Shown here one piece after another: positions 1 through 8,111 of a stretch of DNA of 40,693 nucleotides; within the stretch, counting starts at the first letter, position 1; every line of letters begins with the position of its first letter. The translations under genes and the position numbers were made by a program. The stretch is from NCBI GenBank assembly GCA_021797055.1, contig JAKAAI010000008.1, positions 1 to 40,693 on the forward strand, given 5' to 3'. The notes under the pieces were generated by a model. The model was not told the DNA's origin and searched no databases. It saw only the letters and a program-made list of their open reading frames with translations. Source of the stretch: Thermoplasmata archaeon (GTDB lineage: Archaea; Thermoplasmatota; Thermoplasmata; Thermoplasmatales; Thermoplasmataceae).

Positions 1-1
1 A

Positions 2-70
2 TTTTCCAACATTTACTCAGGGATAGACAAAATATTGGTAAGTGCCTACGACTTTGTACTATTTGTCTAA
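2..70 (+). other. Possible 3' end of a truncated CDS at the window edge
   Basis: Frame 2 is open from the window edge to a TAA at 68-70 and would encode a 22-residue tail ending in SAYDFVLFV. Frame 1 is also open, from position 1 to a TAG at 241-243 (80 codons). Neither tail is recognisable. The short frame-2 tail has the more protein-like composition, but with so little sequence either could be chance. Sequence to the left of the window would settle it. Confidence 0.2.
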
Positions 71-351
71 ACCGAGATTATAGAATTTATAGTGTTTATG
101 ATTTAGGGCCGCCCTCAAACTCCCTTATCCTGAATTTCGTCATTCCTGGACCCTACAAAATCTGCTTGAGGCAATCAACATGGCTTGTATCGTCCCTACT
201 TGGGGAATCGCGCTTCCTCGAGTGCTCTAATGGAGAAATTTAGATACACCATGCCAATACAGTCCGGTGATGGACTATTATTTCACACGTCAGTAACTGT
301 TGTAAACGTCAAGAAATGTCTCAATTAATCTTTCCAACGTGTACCATCACA
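71..351. other. Intergenic stretch without recognised genes
   Basis: Between the possible gene tail and the promoter of the ATPase gene I see no recognisable gene, tRNA or tandem repeat. One frame stays open through position 240 without a recognisable product. Otherwise the stretch appears to be non-coding upstream DNA. Confidence 0.4.
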
Positions 352-359
352 GTATAATT
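352..359 (+). promoter_or_regulatory. TATA-like box of the HerA/VirD4-like ATPase gene
   Basis: GTATAATT starts 25 bases before the ATG at 377. That spacing matches archaeal leaderless promoters and favours ATG 377 over the in-frame TTG at 362, which lies too close to the box. Confidence 0.5.
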
Positions 360-376
360 GATTGGAGTATGTTCAT

Positions 377-2368
377 ATGTATAGATACAACCGAATAATG
401 AAGAGGAATCCTTTGCGGTTCAGGGCACAAAATGGGATCGTAATGGGAAATGATTTTTTTGAAGGCACCGTAAGAATACCGGAATCTGATACCTCGGGGC
501 ATCTAATGGTTCTTGGAAAAAGTGGAACTGGAAAGTCCAATCTCCTCAGAAATATTTCCAGTTCTGTTCTTGAGTCCGGATCTACGCTCATAATGATTGA
601 CCCGCATGGTAAACTCGCTCATAGTGTGGTGTCTGACTACAACAGGGAATGTGTGTACTTGACGCCATTTCCGTCCCAATCATCAAGATTTTTGGGCTTC
701 AACATAGTCACCAACGATGGCTCCGAATATGACGTTGAGATTATAAGTCAGTGGATCAAGGACCTGTTTTCAAGTTCATCAGAACTTTCCAGTAACACCT
801 GGGGACCACGCCTTTCTCTAATTTTTGGTTCTTTGATGAAGGAATATCTAATTTCAAAAAGAGATGGGACCATTGGAGACTTCGCCAGAATAATCATCGA
901 CAGAAAGGAGATCAACCTGATGATGCAGGAAAGCCAGGCGCAGGAGCTGAAGAACTATGTTTCCTCCATAATATCCGACTGGAGAAGGTGGACCGATTAT
1001 GTCTCCAGCAGCATGAACAAGCTCCTTCCCGTTCTTTCAAATTCCTTTACAAGACGCATGGTTTCTTCTCCAACCGATTCCTTCGATCTTTCCAGAATTT
1101 ATGATGGCAAGGAAAAACTTGTTGTTATTGAGGCATCTAAATCATTGCTCCCGGAGGAGACAGCAAGGATCCTATCCTTACTTATGCTGATGAAGATGTG
1201 GATGATTGCTCTGAGGTATGGAAATGAGCAAAGCAGGATTTACATACTTATTGACGAGATTCAGAACATACCTGCAACAGTGCTTGAGAGGATGCTGAGC
1301 GAGGGGAGGAAATTTGGTATAAGACTTATCATGGCCACACAATTTCTGGATCAGGTTGACAAGAATTTTATTAAATCCATAATGGGAAACGTAAGAAACT
1401 TCGCGAGTTTCAATGTATCTGAATCTGATGCAAGGATACTCTCGTCTACCATTTCAGACAGGAAGATATCTGGAGAGTTATACGATACTCTGCTGTCACA
1501 GAATGTGCATACTTGTATTCTCTGGAACATGAATGATTCCGGGATCTCAGGACCGGTCAGCTTTACTTCTCCCGTTTCACAATCTCCGATTAATACTGAA
1601 AGGGTAAATGAGATCAGGGATTCTTTCATCGATCGCAACGGATTGAAGCAATTTACGGAGCCGATTGTGGAAGAGGAGAAGACCATTCATGAGGATATGA
1701 TAGATATTTTTGATAAGTTCCTCTCCAGAAACAAGATAGCAATGGAGAGGAAGGCGAGAATATCTGACTCCATTCCTGACGGCCTGTTCTCAATAATGGG
1801 AAATGAGATCATACTGGAAACAGAAGTGTCTGATCTGGAAAAGAAGGTGAGAATAATCGAAAAGCTTTCTCAGTATTCTGGGAGAAAAATTGCTTTTCTG
1901 ACGGATAGGGATCAGAGTACCAGACTGATGTCGTACATACTTTCCGCTTCCAGCTTTGATAGAAAAGATGGCATCATACATGAAAATGGCGCGAAGAGAG
2001 GAAAAGATACTTTCTACTTCTCTGACTTTGGAGACTTCTTCCGCAACGTCTATCTCATAGAGATGAGGGGAAACAGGTTTTACCTCTTCCAGGTTGACAA
2101 ATTTAAACCACTTTCTGTGAACGACTTCCTGAATCCTGGAAGCTTTTCAAGATTTTTAGAGGAATCTGATTTTGGTGCAATCGCTTCGTCAATATACGGC
2201 ACGATGTTGAAGACCAGAACCTTTGGGATCGAACGTGGCAGAATCCAGATTCCTCACATTTCCAATGACAAGATGGATGTTTTTCTTTCTGATCTCGGAA
2301 AAGACGGAATCGTCACTCCAGAATTTCTCATAGATAGAGTGCGAATTCTTGCAGAACGGGTCCAGTGA
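377..2368 (+). CDS. HerA/VirD4-superfamily DNA-translocase-like ATPase
   Basis: A 663-residue P-loop ATPase of the HerA/FtsK/VirD4 group, whose members pump DNA or act as coupling proteins. Numbering from the upstream TTG (five residues more), the Walker A motif GKSGTGKS is at about 52-59, followed by a strand ending IMIDPHGK that is typical of TraD/VirD4-like proteins. Walker B, IYILIDEIQN, is at 293-302, and ATQ, a sensor-like motif, is at 325-327. The last 230 or so residues are an unrecognised C-terminal domain. There are no clear membrane spans, unlike classical VirD4, and no NurA or HerA partner, relaxase or pilus gene is adjacent. It could serve DNA repair, element transfer or defence; the sequence does not decide. 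ATG 377 is chosen because a TATA-like box lies 25 bases upstream. Confidence 0.75.
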   Translation: MYRYNRIMKRNPLRFRAQNGIVMGNDFFEGTVRIPESDTSGHLMVLGKSGTGKSNLLRNISSSVLESGSTLIMIDPHGKLAHSVVSDYNRECVYLTPFPSQSSRFLGFNIVTNDGSEYDVEIISQWIKDLFSSSSELSSNTWGPRLSLIFGSLMKEYLISKRDGTIGDFARIIIDRKEINLMMQESQAQELKNYVSSIISDWRRWTDYVSSSMNKLLPVLSNSFTRRMVSSPTDSFDLSRIYDGKEKLVVIEASKSLLPEETARILSLLMLMKMWMIALRYGNEQSRIYILIDEIQNIPATVLERMLSEGRKFGIRLIMATQFLDQVDKNFIKSIMGNVRNFASFNVSESDARILSSTISDRKISGELYDTLLSQNVHTCILWNMNDSGISGPVSFTSPVSQSPINTERVNEIRDSFIDRNGLKQFTEPIVEEEKTIHEDMIDIFDKFLSRNKIAMERKARISDSIPDGLFSIMGNEIILETEVSDLEKKVRIIEKLSQYSGRKIAFLTDRDQSTRLMSYILSASSFDRKDGIIHENGAKRGKDTFYFSDFGDFFRNVYLIEMRGNRFYLFQVDKFKPLSVNDFLNPGSFSRFLEESDFGAIASSIYGTMLKTRTFGIERGRIQIPHISNDKMDVFLSDLGKDGIVTPEFLIDRVRILAERVQ

Positions 2369-2376
2369 AATCCACG

Positions 2377-2382
2377 TTTTTT
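2377..2382 (+). terminator. Oligo-T tract after the ATPase gene
   Basis: Six consecutive T residues start eight bases after the TGA stop, consistent with an archaeal T-tract terminator. No hairpin precedes it. Confidence 0.35.
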
Positions 2383-2485
2383 ATTGTTTGAATTGAAGTG
2401 GTCATCATTTAATAAATTACATTTGATGTTATATTATAGCCTATATAACATAAGGTTTAATACTTATTAATACGTTTATCTATTC

Positions 2486-3193
2486 ATGGAAGTTAAGGTT
2501 CAGAACGGAGAAGACTTCTACAGAACGGCATATAATTTTGTGAAAAAGCATGCAGCAACCGACAATGAGTTCATTAACAGGTTCGCGAAGGGAGAGATAT
2601 CTAGGGATGAATTCATCAGGTTTTCAAAGGAGTTCTACCACTTTACACGAGAGTGGCCCTCTATACTTTCGATACTCCTGGTGAATACGCCCGATGAAAA
2701 CGATGCTGAGAACCTGACCACAATCCTCGTTTCTGAACTTGGCGATTCTGACCCTAAGAAAAGACACGAGCTTCTTTATAGAAAGTACCTGAGAAGCATC
2801 GGAATAGATCCGGGTGATGTTGTGCTGAGCAAAAAAGTGAAGACAACAAAAGAGTGGCTCGACGGGATGAGAACATATTTCGCGTCGGACCATTTTGAGG
2901 CTCTCGGTGCCGAATTCGGCCTTGAGAACATGGCGATACCAATGTGGGACAAGTTGCTTGCCGGGCTGGATGTATGGGCGAAAAAGAACCCTGAATTCAG
3001 CAAGATGGATATTGAGTATTTCACCTTCCACAGGGAACTGGAAATTCATCACGAAGAGGCAATGGAGGACGTACTTGGAACGCACAAGAATAACCCGGAA
3101 GCACAGAAAAAGTTCATATCCGGCGCTGATGGAATTCTTAATCTGGAGAAAAAGTTCTGGCTCGGTCTTTCAGATAAAATGAGCCACAACTGA
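2486..3193 (+). CDS. TENA/heme-oxygenase-like (PqqC/CADD-type) putative diiron protein
   Basis: A 235-residue, mostly helical, soluble protein that fits the TENA/THI-4/PqqC and heme-oxygenase-like diiron oxidase (HDO) fold. Candidate metal ligands can be read: E84 and H94 in ELGDSDPKKRH, an acidic helix around 138-147 (EALGAEFGLE), and H182-x3-E186-x2-H189 in HRELEIHHEE. The last motif matches the HxxxD/ExxH signature of CADD-like HDOs, so a diiron oxygenase or oxidase is more likely than a cofactor-free PqqC or a thiaminase. Known relatives act on small amines, fatty acids or para-aminobenzoate precursors; the substrate here is unknown. It stands alone between a convergent glycosyltransferase and the ATPase. 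The leader is very AT-rich with no ribosome binding site, suggesting leaderless transcription. Confidence 0.7.
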   Translation: MEVKVQNGEDFYRTAYNFVKKHAATDNEFINRFAKGEISRDEFIRFSKEFYHFTREWPSILSILLVNTPDENDAENLTTILVSELGDSDPKKRHELLYRKYLRSIGIDPGDVVLSKKVKTTKEWLDGMRTYFASDHFEALGAEFGLENMAIPMWDKLLAGLDVWAKKNPEFSKMDIEYFTFHRELEIHHEEAMEDVLGTHKNNPEAQKKFISGADGILNLEKKFWLGLSDKMSHN

Positions 3194-3204
3194 GAATGCC
3201 TGTC

Positions 3205-3945
3205 TTATTTTCCGACCTTTTTTTCGTTATTTCGGTAGTTTATCATTTCCCGGATGAATATTTTCATGAATTTCATGTTCTGAGTGACCTTGCTTGATCC
3301 CGCAGTCCTTTCCTTGAACACGTATCCTATCTCGGCTATCTTCAGGTTTTTATTCGAACTCATAATGCATAATGGTATCTCGAAGCCACGCCATTTCCGA
3401 TCTATGATTATATTCAGGTCTCTCCGGAATCCGATAAAATTAGACATCGGATCTGAAATTCCCCTTGCGGACTTCAACAGGATCTTGCTTATAAATGAGG
3501 CGGCCCTGGAGATCACCCCCCTAATAGCTTTCCTGTCCCCGGTTGATCCTCCGGGAGCAAATCTGCTCGCAATGACCATGTCATAACCTTCATTGAGCTT
3601 ATTATAAATTTCAATTAGTTTCTCAGGAGGATGCTGAAGATCGCTGTCCATTATGACAACGAATCTGCCGGTGGATGCCATAACTCCCCTGTACCTGGCT
3701 ATGAGCGTTGTCTGTTTCACATCGCTTAATATGTACTTTCCGTTTGAATGGGTTGAACAGTAGTCGACAATAAATTCCTTTGTGCCGTCCTTACTCCCGT
3801 CGTCACAAAATATAATCTCATGATTAACTCTGAGTATTGCCGCAATTCTCCTTATCAGTTCCGGGAGATTATCTATCTCGTTATAAGTCGCAAGAACTAT
3901 TGACAGGTCAGGAGGAACCGGTTCACTCATACTCCTGGTTGGCAT
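3205..3945 (-). CDS. Family 2 glycosyltransferase, dolichol-phosphate mannose synthase-like
   Basis: A 246-residue GT-A fold enzyme expected to move a sugar from a nucleotide donor to a polyprenyl phosphate on the cytoplasmic face. It begins with the GT2 strand SIVLATYNEIDNLPELI, then IIFCDDGSKDGT (nucleotide-binding aspartates) and the metal-binding DSD in VVIMDSDLQHPPEKL. GGSTGDRKAIR and ISDPMSNF are typical of the DPM1 group. There is no C-terminal membrane domain, as in the soluble archaeal or eukaryotic DPM1 form. It is the last gene of the minus-strand glycan block, after the GtrA gene. The ATG at 3945 is used; an in-frame ATG at 3930 is possible but its AGGAG is only one base away. The donor sugar cannot be read from sequence. 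Confidence 0.85.
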   Translation of the reverse strand: MPTRSMSEPVPPDLSIVLATYNEIDNLPELIRRIAAILRVNHEIIFCDDGSKDGTKEFIVDYCSTHSNGKYILSDVKQTTLIARYRGVMASTGRFVVIMDSDLQHPPEKLIEIYNKLNEGYDMVIASRFAPGGSTGDRKAIRGVISRAASFISKILLKSARGISDPMSNFIGFRRDLNIIIDRKWRGFEIPLCIMSSNKNLKIAEIGYVFKERTAGSSKVTQNMKFMKIFIREMINYRNNEKKVGK

Positions 3946-3998
3946 TAGATCGGGATATTTGATAATTTCTTAGAAATAATGCTAGGGTGATTCCAGAA

Positions 3999-4475
3999 CT
4001 ATTCTCTGGTAACAGTTATTCCCCAGACCAGCTTCATTGAAACAATATAATTGGGAATTATGGCTACTATACTGCCTACAATATTTCCGTAATCAGGTAT
4101 TATTCCATAAAATCTGTAAAGTGATAGCTGCACCGCAATCGATGTCAGATCACCAAGTACGTACACTGCCTGAAATCTTACAAGTCTGCTGAGAAAACCA
4201 ATATATCCAGGATTATGAACGCCCTGGTTCCTTGTTGACCACATGTCGTTGATAAAGAATCCAAAGGTAACGCTGATCACATTCGCTAATATCAGTACGA
4301 GTGTGATGTTCAGATATCCTTTCGCAAATAGTGTTCCCACGAATATCACGAATTCGGAAACTGCAAAGCCACCGCCACCAGTTATGATGAATTTTGTAGC
4401 ACGAACCTTGTTAAGGCTGTAGAATCGACGTATTCCAGCCAGAAGACCGTTTCCTTCATAATTCATCCGGACCAC
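3999..4475 (-). CDS. GtrA-family membrane protein
   Basis: A 158-residue protein with four hydrophobic segments, matching the size and layout of GtrA proteins, which are proposed to flip polyprenyl-linked monosaccharides or assist glycan modification. The N-terminus (KFIITGGGGFAVSEFVIF) and the loop with FFINDMWSTRN are typical of the family. The start is a GTG three bases after the stop of the upstream fusion gene; an ATG at 4466 is an alternative. It lies between the GT2-GtrA fusion and the DPM-like GT2, and so probably works with one of them in moving lipid-linked sugar across the membrane. Confidence 0.75.
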   Translation of the reverse strand: MVRMNYEGNGLLAGIRRFYSLNKVRATKFIITGGGGFAVSEFVIFVGTLFAKGYLNITLVLILANVISVTFGFFINDMWSTRNQGVHNPGYIGFLSRLVRFQAVYVLGDLTSIAVQLSLYRFYGIIPDYGNIVGSIVAIIPNYIVSMKLVWGITVTRE

Positions 4476-4477
4476 AC

Positions 4478-5524
4478 TTAATTTTCCAGTTTTCTTTCAA
4501 CTTTCCATACCAGATAATCGCTGGAGAAGTAGTTGATCAGGAAACCGATGAATATTCCTGCTATGTTGGCTATGAGATAGTCGGGTATTATACGGAAGTC
4601 TGTGAATGCAACTGTCGAAAAGATATTGACAACCGCGCCAATCCCCGTGAATACGTTGTATTTGAAGAGTTTTACAAAGACATTTCCTCCTTTCCTGTCC
4701 GAAAACGTCCATTTATTGTTGAATGAAAAGTTCCATATTACGGAGGCTTCAATTGCTATCACGAGTGAGACGGGCAAAATGAAAAAAGACAGCCCCGCGT
4801 CATAAATACCAAGTATATTGTGAAACAGATACAGAAAGCCCTCATTGATCACAACGCCGCTAAGACCAACCAGGCCGAATTTTATAACCCTGAATTTTGA
4901 CAGCTGAAGAATTGCATAAATGTATGAGAAATACTGTTTGATTGAAAGCATTCGCTTCGATCCGTGCCTATTAGTGGTGAAAGGCACCTCAGCAATGCGA
5001 GAAGCTTTGTTTCTGATCAGTATCTCTGCCAGCACGGTTTGAATACCTGTATTGAAATCCAGATCTTCCAGTGCCCACCGCCTCACCACAAAAACGTTTG
5101 AAAGAGGATCGGAAAGGCCGGAAAGTTCCCTGACCAGGACCTTGGCAATTATTGTCTTCATATCTCTTATCTTTCCTCGTGAGGCAACCACGAGATCGTA
5201 TCCCTCATTTGCCTTATCCAGCATTCTCCTGACCAGATCTGCGTTAATGTGACTGCTCGCGTCAGACACGACGATAAAATCCCCTGTTGAACTCTTCATC
5301 GCCTCGCTAAAATTCTCGTTGAAATTTCCACAGTTTTTTATCCTGACAACCTTAAGCGATGGAGAAAATTCAGGATTTATGGATGAATAAGAAGAATTAT
5401 CGTCATCAATGATAACGATTTCAATTTTGTAATTAAGATCTTCAAGTGAGGTTGCAAAATCGCCGATGGGAAAATCACTCGAACCATGGTATATCTGCAA
5501 GGAAAGGGTCTCCATCTTAATCAC
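4478..5524 (-). CDS. Degenerate GT2 domain fused to a GtrA domain
   Basis: A 348-residue two-domain protein. Residues 1 to about 205 follow a DPM-like GT2 (IEIVIIDDDNSS, FIVVSDASSHINADLV, LSGLSDPLSNVFVV). The opening strand with TYNE is missing, and the catalytic D-x-D is reduced to D-A-S, so nucleotide-sugar or metal binding may be weakened or lost. Residues of about 212-345 are a GtrA-type four-helix membrane domain (RVIKFGLVGLSGVV, FSFNNKWTFSD). GT2-GtrA fusions are known in archaea, but normally with an intact GT2. The GTG start overlaps the TGA of the upstream 822-residue gene, implying translational coupling; ATG 5515 is an alternative start. It may act as a flippase or regulatory partner of the intact GT2 at 3205-3945. 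Confidence 0.75.
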   Translation of the reverse strand: MIKMETLSLQIYHGSSDFPIGDFATSLEDLNYKIEIVIIDDDNSSYSSINPEFSPSLKVVRIKNCGNFNENFSEAMKSSTGDFIVVSDASSHINADLVRRMLDKANEGYDLVVASRGKIRDMKTIIAKVLVRELSGLSDPLSNVFVVRRWALEDLDFNTGIQTVLAEILIRNKASRIAEVPFTTNRHGSKRMLSIKQYFSYIYAILQLSKFRVIKFGLVGLSGVVINEGFLYLFHNILGIYDAGLSFFILPVSLVIAIEASVIWNFSFNNKWTFSDRKGGNVFVKLFKYNVFTGIGAVVNIFSTVAFTDFRIIPDYLIANIAGIFIGFLINYFSSDYLVWKVERKLEN

Positions 5525-7989
5525 TCTATTCTGACCGAATCAGCGGCAGGAATCACAGCCTGTGATATCCCTATACCATAATTAATGCTTTCATTTGAAT
5601 AATAGGAACCTTGTAACAGGAAGGGACTTATTACAGTTGAACCGTTTTCATAAAGCGTAAAGTTGCCAAAAAAGACTGAATATGAAGCGTCTGAAGAATT
5701 TACAGACGCCACCACGCTGAAAGTCACCGTGTTGAGGGACACGTTCCACTGCGGTATCTGTTCGGCTATTTTTGCTGCCTGGGCAAAGCTGATGAGAGTA
5801 CTGTTTGACTCCACAATATAAGATGAGCTATTCAGTTCCTGATATGAGAAGAGGTTCCCGGCACTTCCACTGGCAGTCGAGTTATAACCAAACCACAAAA
5901 ATTTTGAATTTTGTGATAAAGAGATAACAATGCCAAAGAATGATACCATTCTTCCATTTGTCACCACTGTGTTGTAATTGCCTGATGCAACTTGGTTATG
6001 ATAGTCATATGATAGGGAGAAATTATCCTTTGCCAACATCGTAAGATTCAAAACAGTTGAAAGATTGGAATAAGTCGGACCCGTGTCTGTAGCAGTATGG
6101 TTTCCCCTCAGGTTAATACCATACAGCCCATATTCGTACGAAGTAATGGTATTGGAACCGGAGGTGGTAAGGTTCCAGGATGGGTAAATTTCCGGAGAAG
6201 AATATGTTGGATAACTCAGCGTTGGATTTTTCATAGGATAGACCGCCTTCAGATCAAACGGAACTTTCTGGTCATAAAAAGACTGCATATTGTTACCATA
6301 ATATGCTTCAATCTTAAACGTAACGTTGTTTGGTAATATATCAACTGAGGTTCTCGGATATATGGTCAGGGTGTTATTTCCTGCAGTCACTATTGAGTTT
6401 CTTGGACTCCACAAGAGGGAGTTTAAATTGCTTGTTGCCAGAGTATAATAGAATATTCTGAAGTTCATAGGAGTCGATGATGGCGATCCCTGTACGGGAA
6501 CATATGTAAGGTTGACCTGCATCTGAGTTATAGAATTGGGAATAAGGTACGGGTCTGATGCGTTATATACAGAAGTAATACGAATTTCGTTCATTTGCGA
6601 TGTGGATGAATAAGCATATCCTGCAGACGCAAAAGTTCCCGTCAGAACAATTGCAATGGAAAGTAAAAGCGTCACATTCTTTTTGCTCTTCAGCGCACTA
6701 TCGATCTTTCCTAAAAATCCTCTAAAAGTATAGTTTAGGTGTTTGGTAGCACTTGTCCTGAAGTCGAGGATATAATCATGAGCGAAATCAGGCATCAGGA
6801 GAAAGATCAAGTAAGGCCAATAAATAATGTAGTTCTCAAGGGACCTGTAATCGAAGAAGAATATTATCATTGGGAAGGCAAAGAAGGAATATTTCAGTTG
6901 GAAATAATACCCAATGTAAATGAAAAGGAAGGCCAGCAACAGAAGAACCATTATTGCACCGAATATGATTGACGGAATATATAGATAACCCGCAAAAGCC
7001 AATATTGAAGGACCTAGACCGACACCTATTATTGGTTGGGAAGCAATCGAGGCGACATGAGTGAACCAAAGGTACGGACTCATCAGTATAAACGGAATGT
7101 TTGTGACGAAGAAGCTCAGGAGCACAAATATGAAGAATATCACTACATCCTTCTTTTTCTGGTTGTTTTCCATGAATACAAAATAAAGATAGAATGGGAA
7201 AATTATCGCGCCGATCTGCTTGTATGATAGGGAAAGCCCGAAGAAAAGACCTGATACCCATGGTTTCTTCCGAAATACATAGGAAAGACCAATGAAGGTG
7301 ACCCAGATTATATCATCCCCTCCGTTGAACGAAAAATCAACATATTCCAGATTGATTAGCATGACAATTATCAGGAACGGTATACTATTGGTGAAACCGG
7401 TCTTTTTGTAATAATAATAGATGATGAGTATCGAGACAAAGTTGAAGAAAAGTATGATCAGATAACTTCTGAAGTTAAAAAATACGGCCGGAATGTATAC
7501 CAGCACAGAAAGTCCTGGATAAACAAGGTAATTCACGGCTCCGCCTTTAAGAAGGGGCGTTATCATGTATGGGGGGAAATTGAGATTCGTGAACACACTT
7601 GCCATGTTGGCATCAATGTAAGGATTTCTGCCATGGAGAAACAGGTATGCAGCATATGTGTCTGCCGCAAGTTCATCCGTACCGTATGGGGGCACATATA
7701 ATCCTATCACGCCAGAGAAAATCGCAAATCCCAGTCCGAATCCGATCAATGGAAGTGATGAGATGAGCTTCGATTCAGTGCCTATGAATACAGAATAGAT
7801 AACAAGAACACCACCGACAAGGATTAGTGCCCATTGCAGGACTATAATCGCCAGGTAAAGGTACCCTACAACCATCCAAATTATGAAGGAATAATTTATG
7901 AAAATTACTCCCAAAACAACGTAGAGAAGCCGCTTTGTTGGTATGGGAATCTTCAGTCTCTCCCCTACCAGATCCTTTTCATCTTCCAT
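5521..7989 (-). CDS. GT-C-like polytopic membrane protein with large outside domain
   Basis: An 822-residue protein. The first 420 or so residues contain about eleven or twelve membrane spans. The first outside loop carries GTDELAADTYAAY followed by LHGRNPYIDAN, an acidic pair plus a G-x-NPY motif seen in polyprenyl-phosphate-dependent GT-C enzymes such as GT87. A later KQIGAIIFP also fits that fold. After a further span near 440-460 comes an outside, beta-rich region of about 360 residues with about seventeen N-x-S/T sequons and no obvious C-terminal anchor. It probably transfers sugars on the outer face of the membrane, but the substrate is unknown. It is the first gene of the minus-strand operon and overlaps the next gene by four bases. 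A TATA-like box at 8042-8051 is about 55 bases upstream, which leaves room for a short upstream ORF. Confidence 0.65.
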   Translation of the reverse strand: MEDEKDLVGERLKIPIPTKRLLYVVLGVIFINYSFIIWMVVGYLYLAIIVLQWALILVGGVLVIYSVFIGTESKLISSLPLIGFGLGFAIFSGVIGLYVPPYGTDELAADTYAAYLFLHGRNPYIDANMASVFTNLNFPPYMITPLLKGGAVNYLVYPGLSVLVYIPAVFFNFRSYLIILFFNFVSILIIYYYYKKTGFTNSIPFLIIVMLINLEYVDFSFNGGDDIIWVTFIGLSYVFRKKPWVSGLFFGLSLSYKQIGAIIFPFYLYFVFMENNQKKKDVVIFFIFVLLSFFVTNIPFILMSPYLWFTHVASIASQPIIGVGLGPSILAFAGYLYIPSIIFGAIMVLLLLAFLFIYIGYYFQLKYSFFAFPMIIFFFDYRSLENYIIYWPYLIFLLMPDFAHDYILDFRTSATKHLNYTFRGFLGKIDSALKSKKNVTLLLSIAIVLTGTFASAGYAYSSTSQMNEIRITSVYNASDPYLIPNSITQMQVNLTYVPVQGSPSSTPMNFRIFYYTLATSNLNSLLWSPRNSIVTAGNNTLTIYPRTSVDILPNNVTFKIEAYYGNNMQSFYDQKVPFDLKAVYPMKNPTLSYPTYSSPEIYPSWNLTTSGSNTITSYEYGLYGINLRGNHTATDTGPTYSNLSTVLNLTMLAKDNFSLSYDYHNQVASGNYNTVVTNGRMVSFFGIVISLSQNSKFLWFGYNSTASGSAGNLFSYQELNSSSYIVESNSTLISFAQAAKIAEQIPQWNVSLNTVTFSVVASVNSSDASYSVFFGNFTLYENGSTVISPFLLQGSYYSNESINYGIGISQAVIPAADSVRIE

Positions 7990-8027
7990 TTTATGGCATA
8001 CTCCATTCTTCTACGGGCAATGTTCAT
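7965..8027 (-). other. Candidate 20-codon upstream ORF overlapping the start of the 822-residue gene
   Basis: An ATG at 8027 lies about 23 bases from the TATA-like box at 8042-8051, where a leaderless transcript would begin. It opens a 20-codon frame (MNIARRRMEYAIKW...) that runs past the ATG of the downstream gene in another frame and stops at a TAG at 7965-7967. It might be a regulatory leader, or simply the 5' untranslated region. Confidence 0.25.
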
Positions 8028-8041
8028 TCTGATCTCTTAAG

Positions 8042-8051
8042 AATATAAAAG
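8042..8051 (-). promoter_or_regulatory. TATA-like box upstream of the GT-C operon
   Basis: On the minus strand this reads CTTTTATATT. Its distance of about 23 bases to an ATG at 8027, and about 55 to the gene start at 7989, makes it the most likely promoter for the operon 7989 to 3999. Confidence 0.45.
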
Positions 8052-8111
8052 GATTTTATGACTGCCTCATTGATTTGGTTGCCATGCTTAAGCAGGATCA
8101 TTCTTTCTGCT

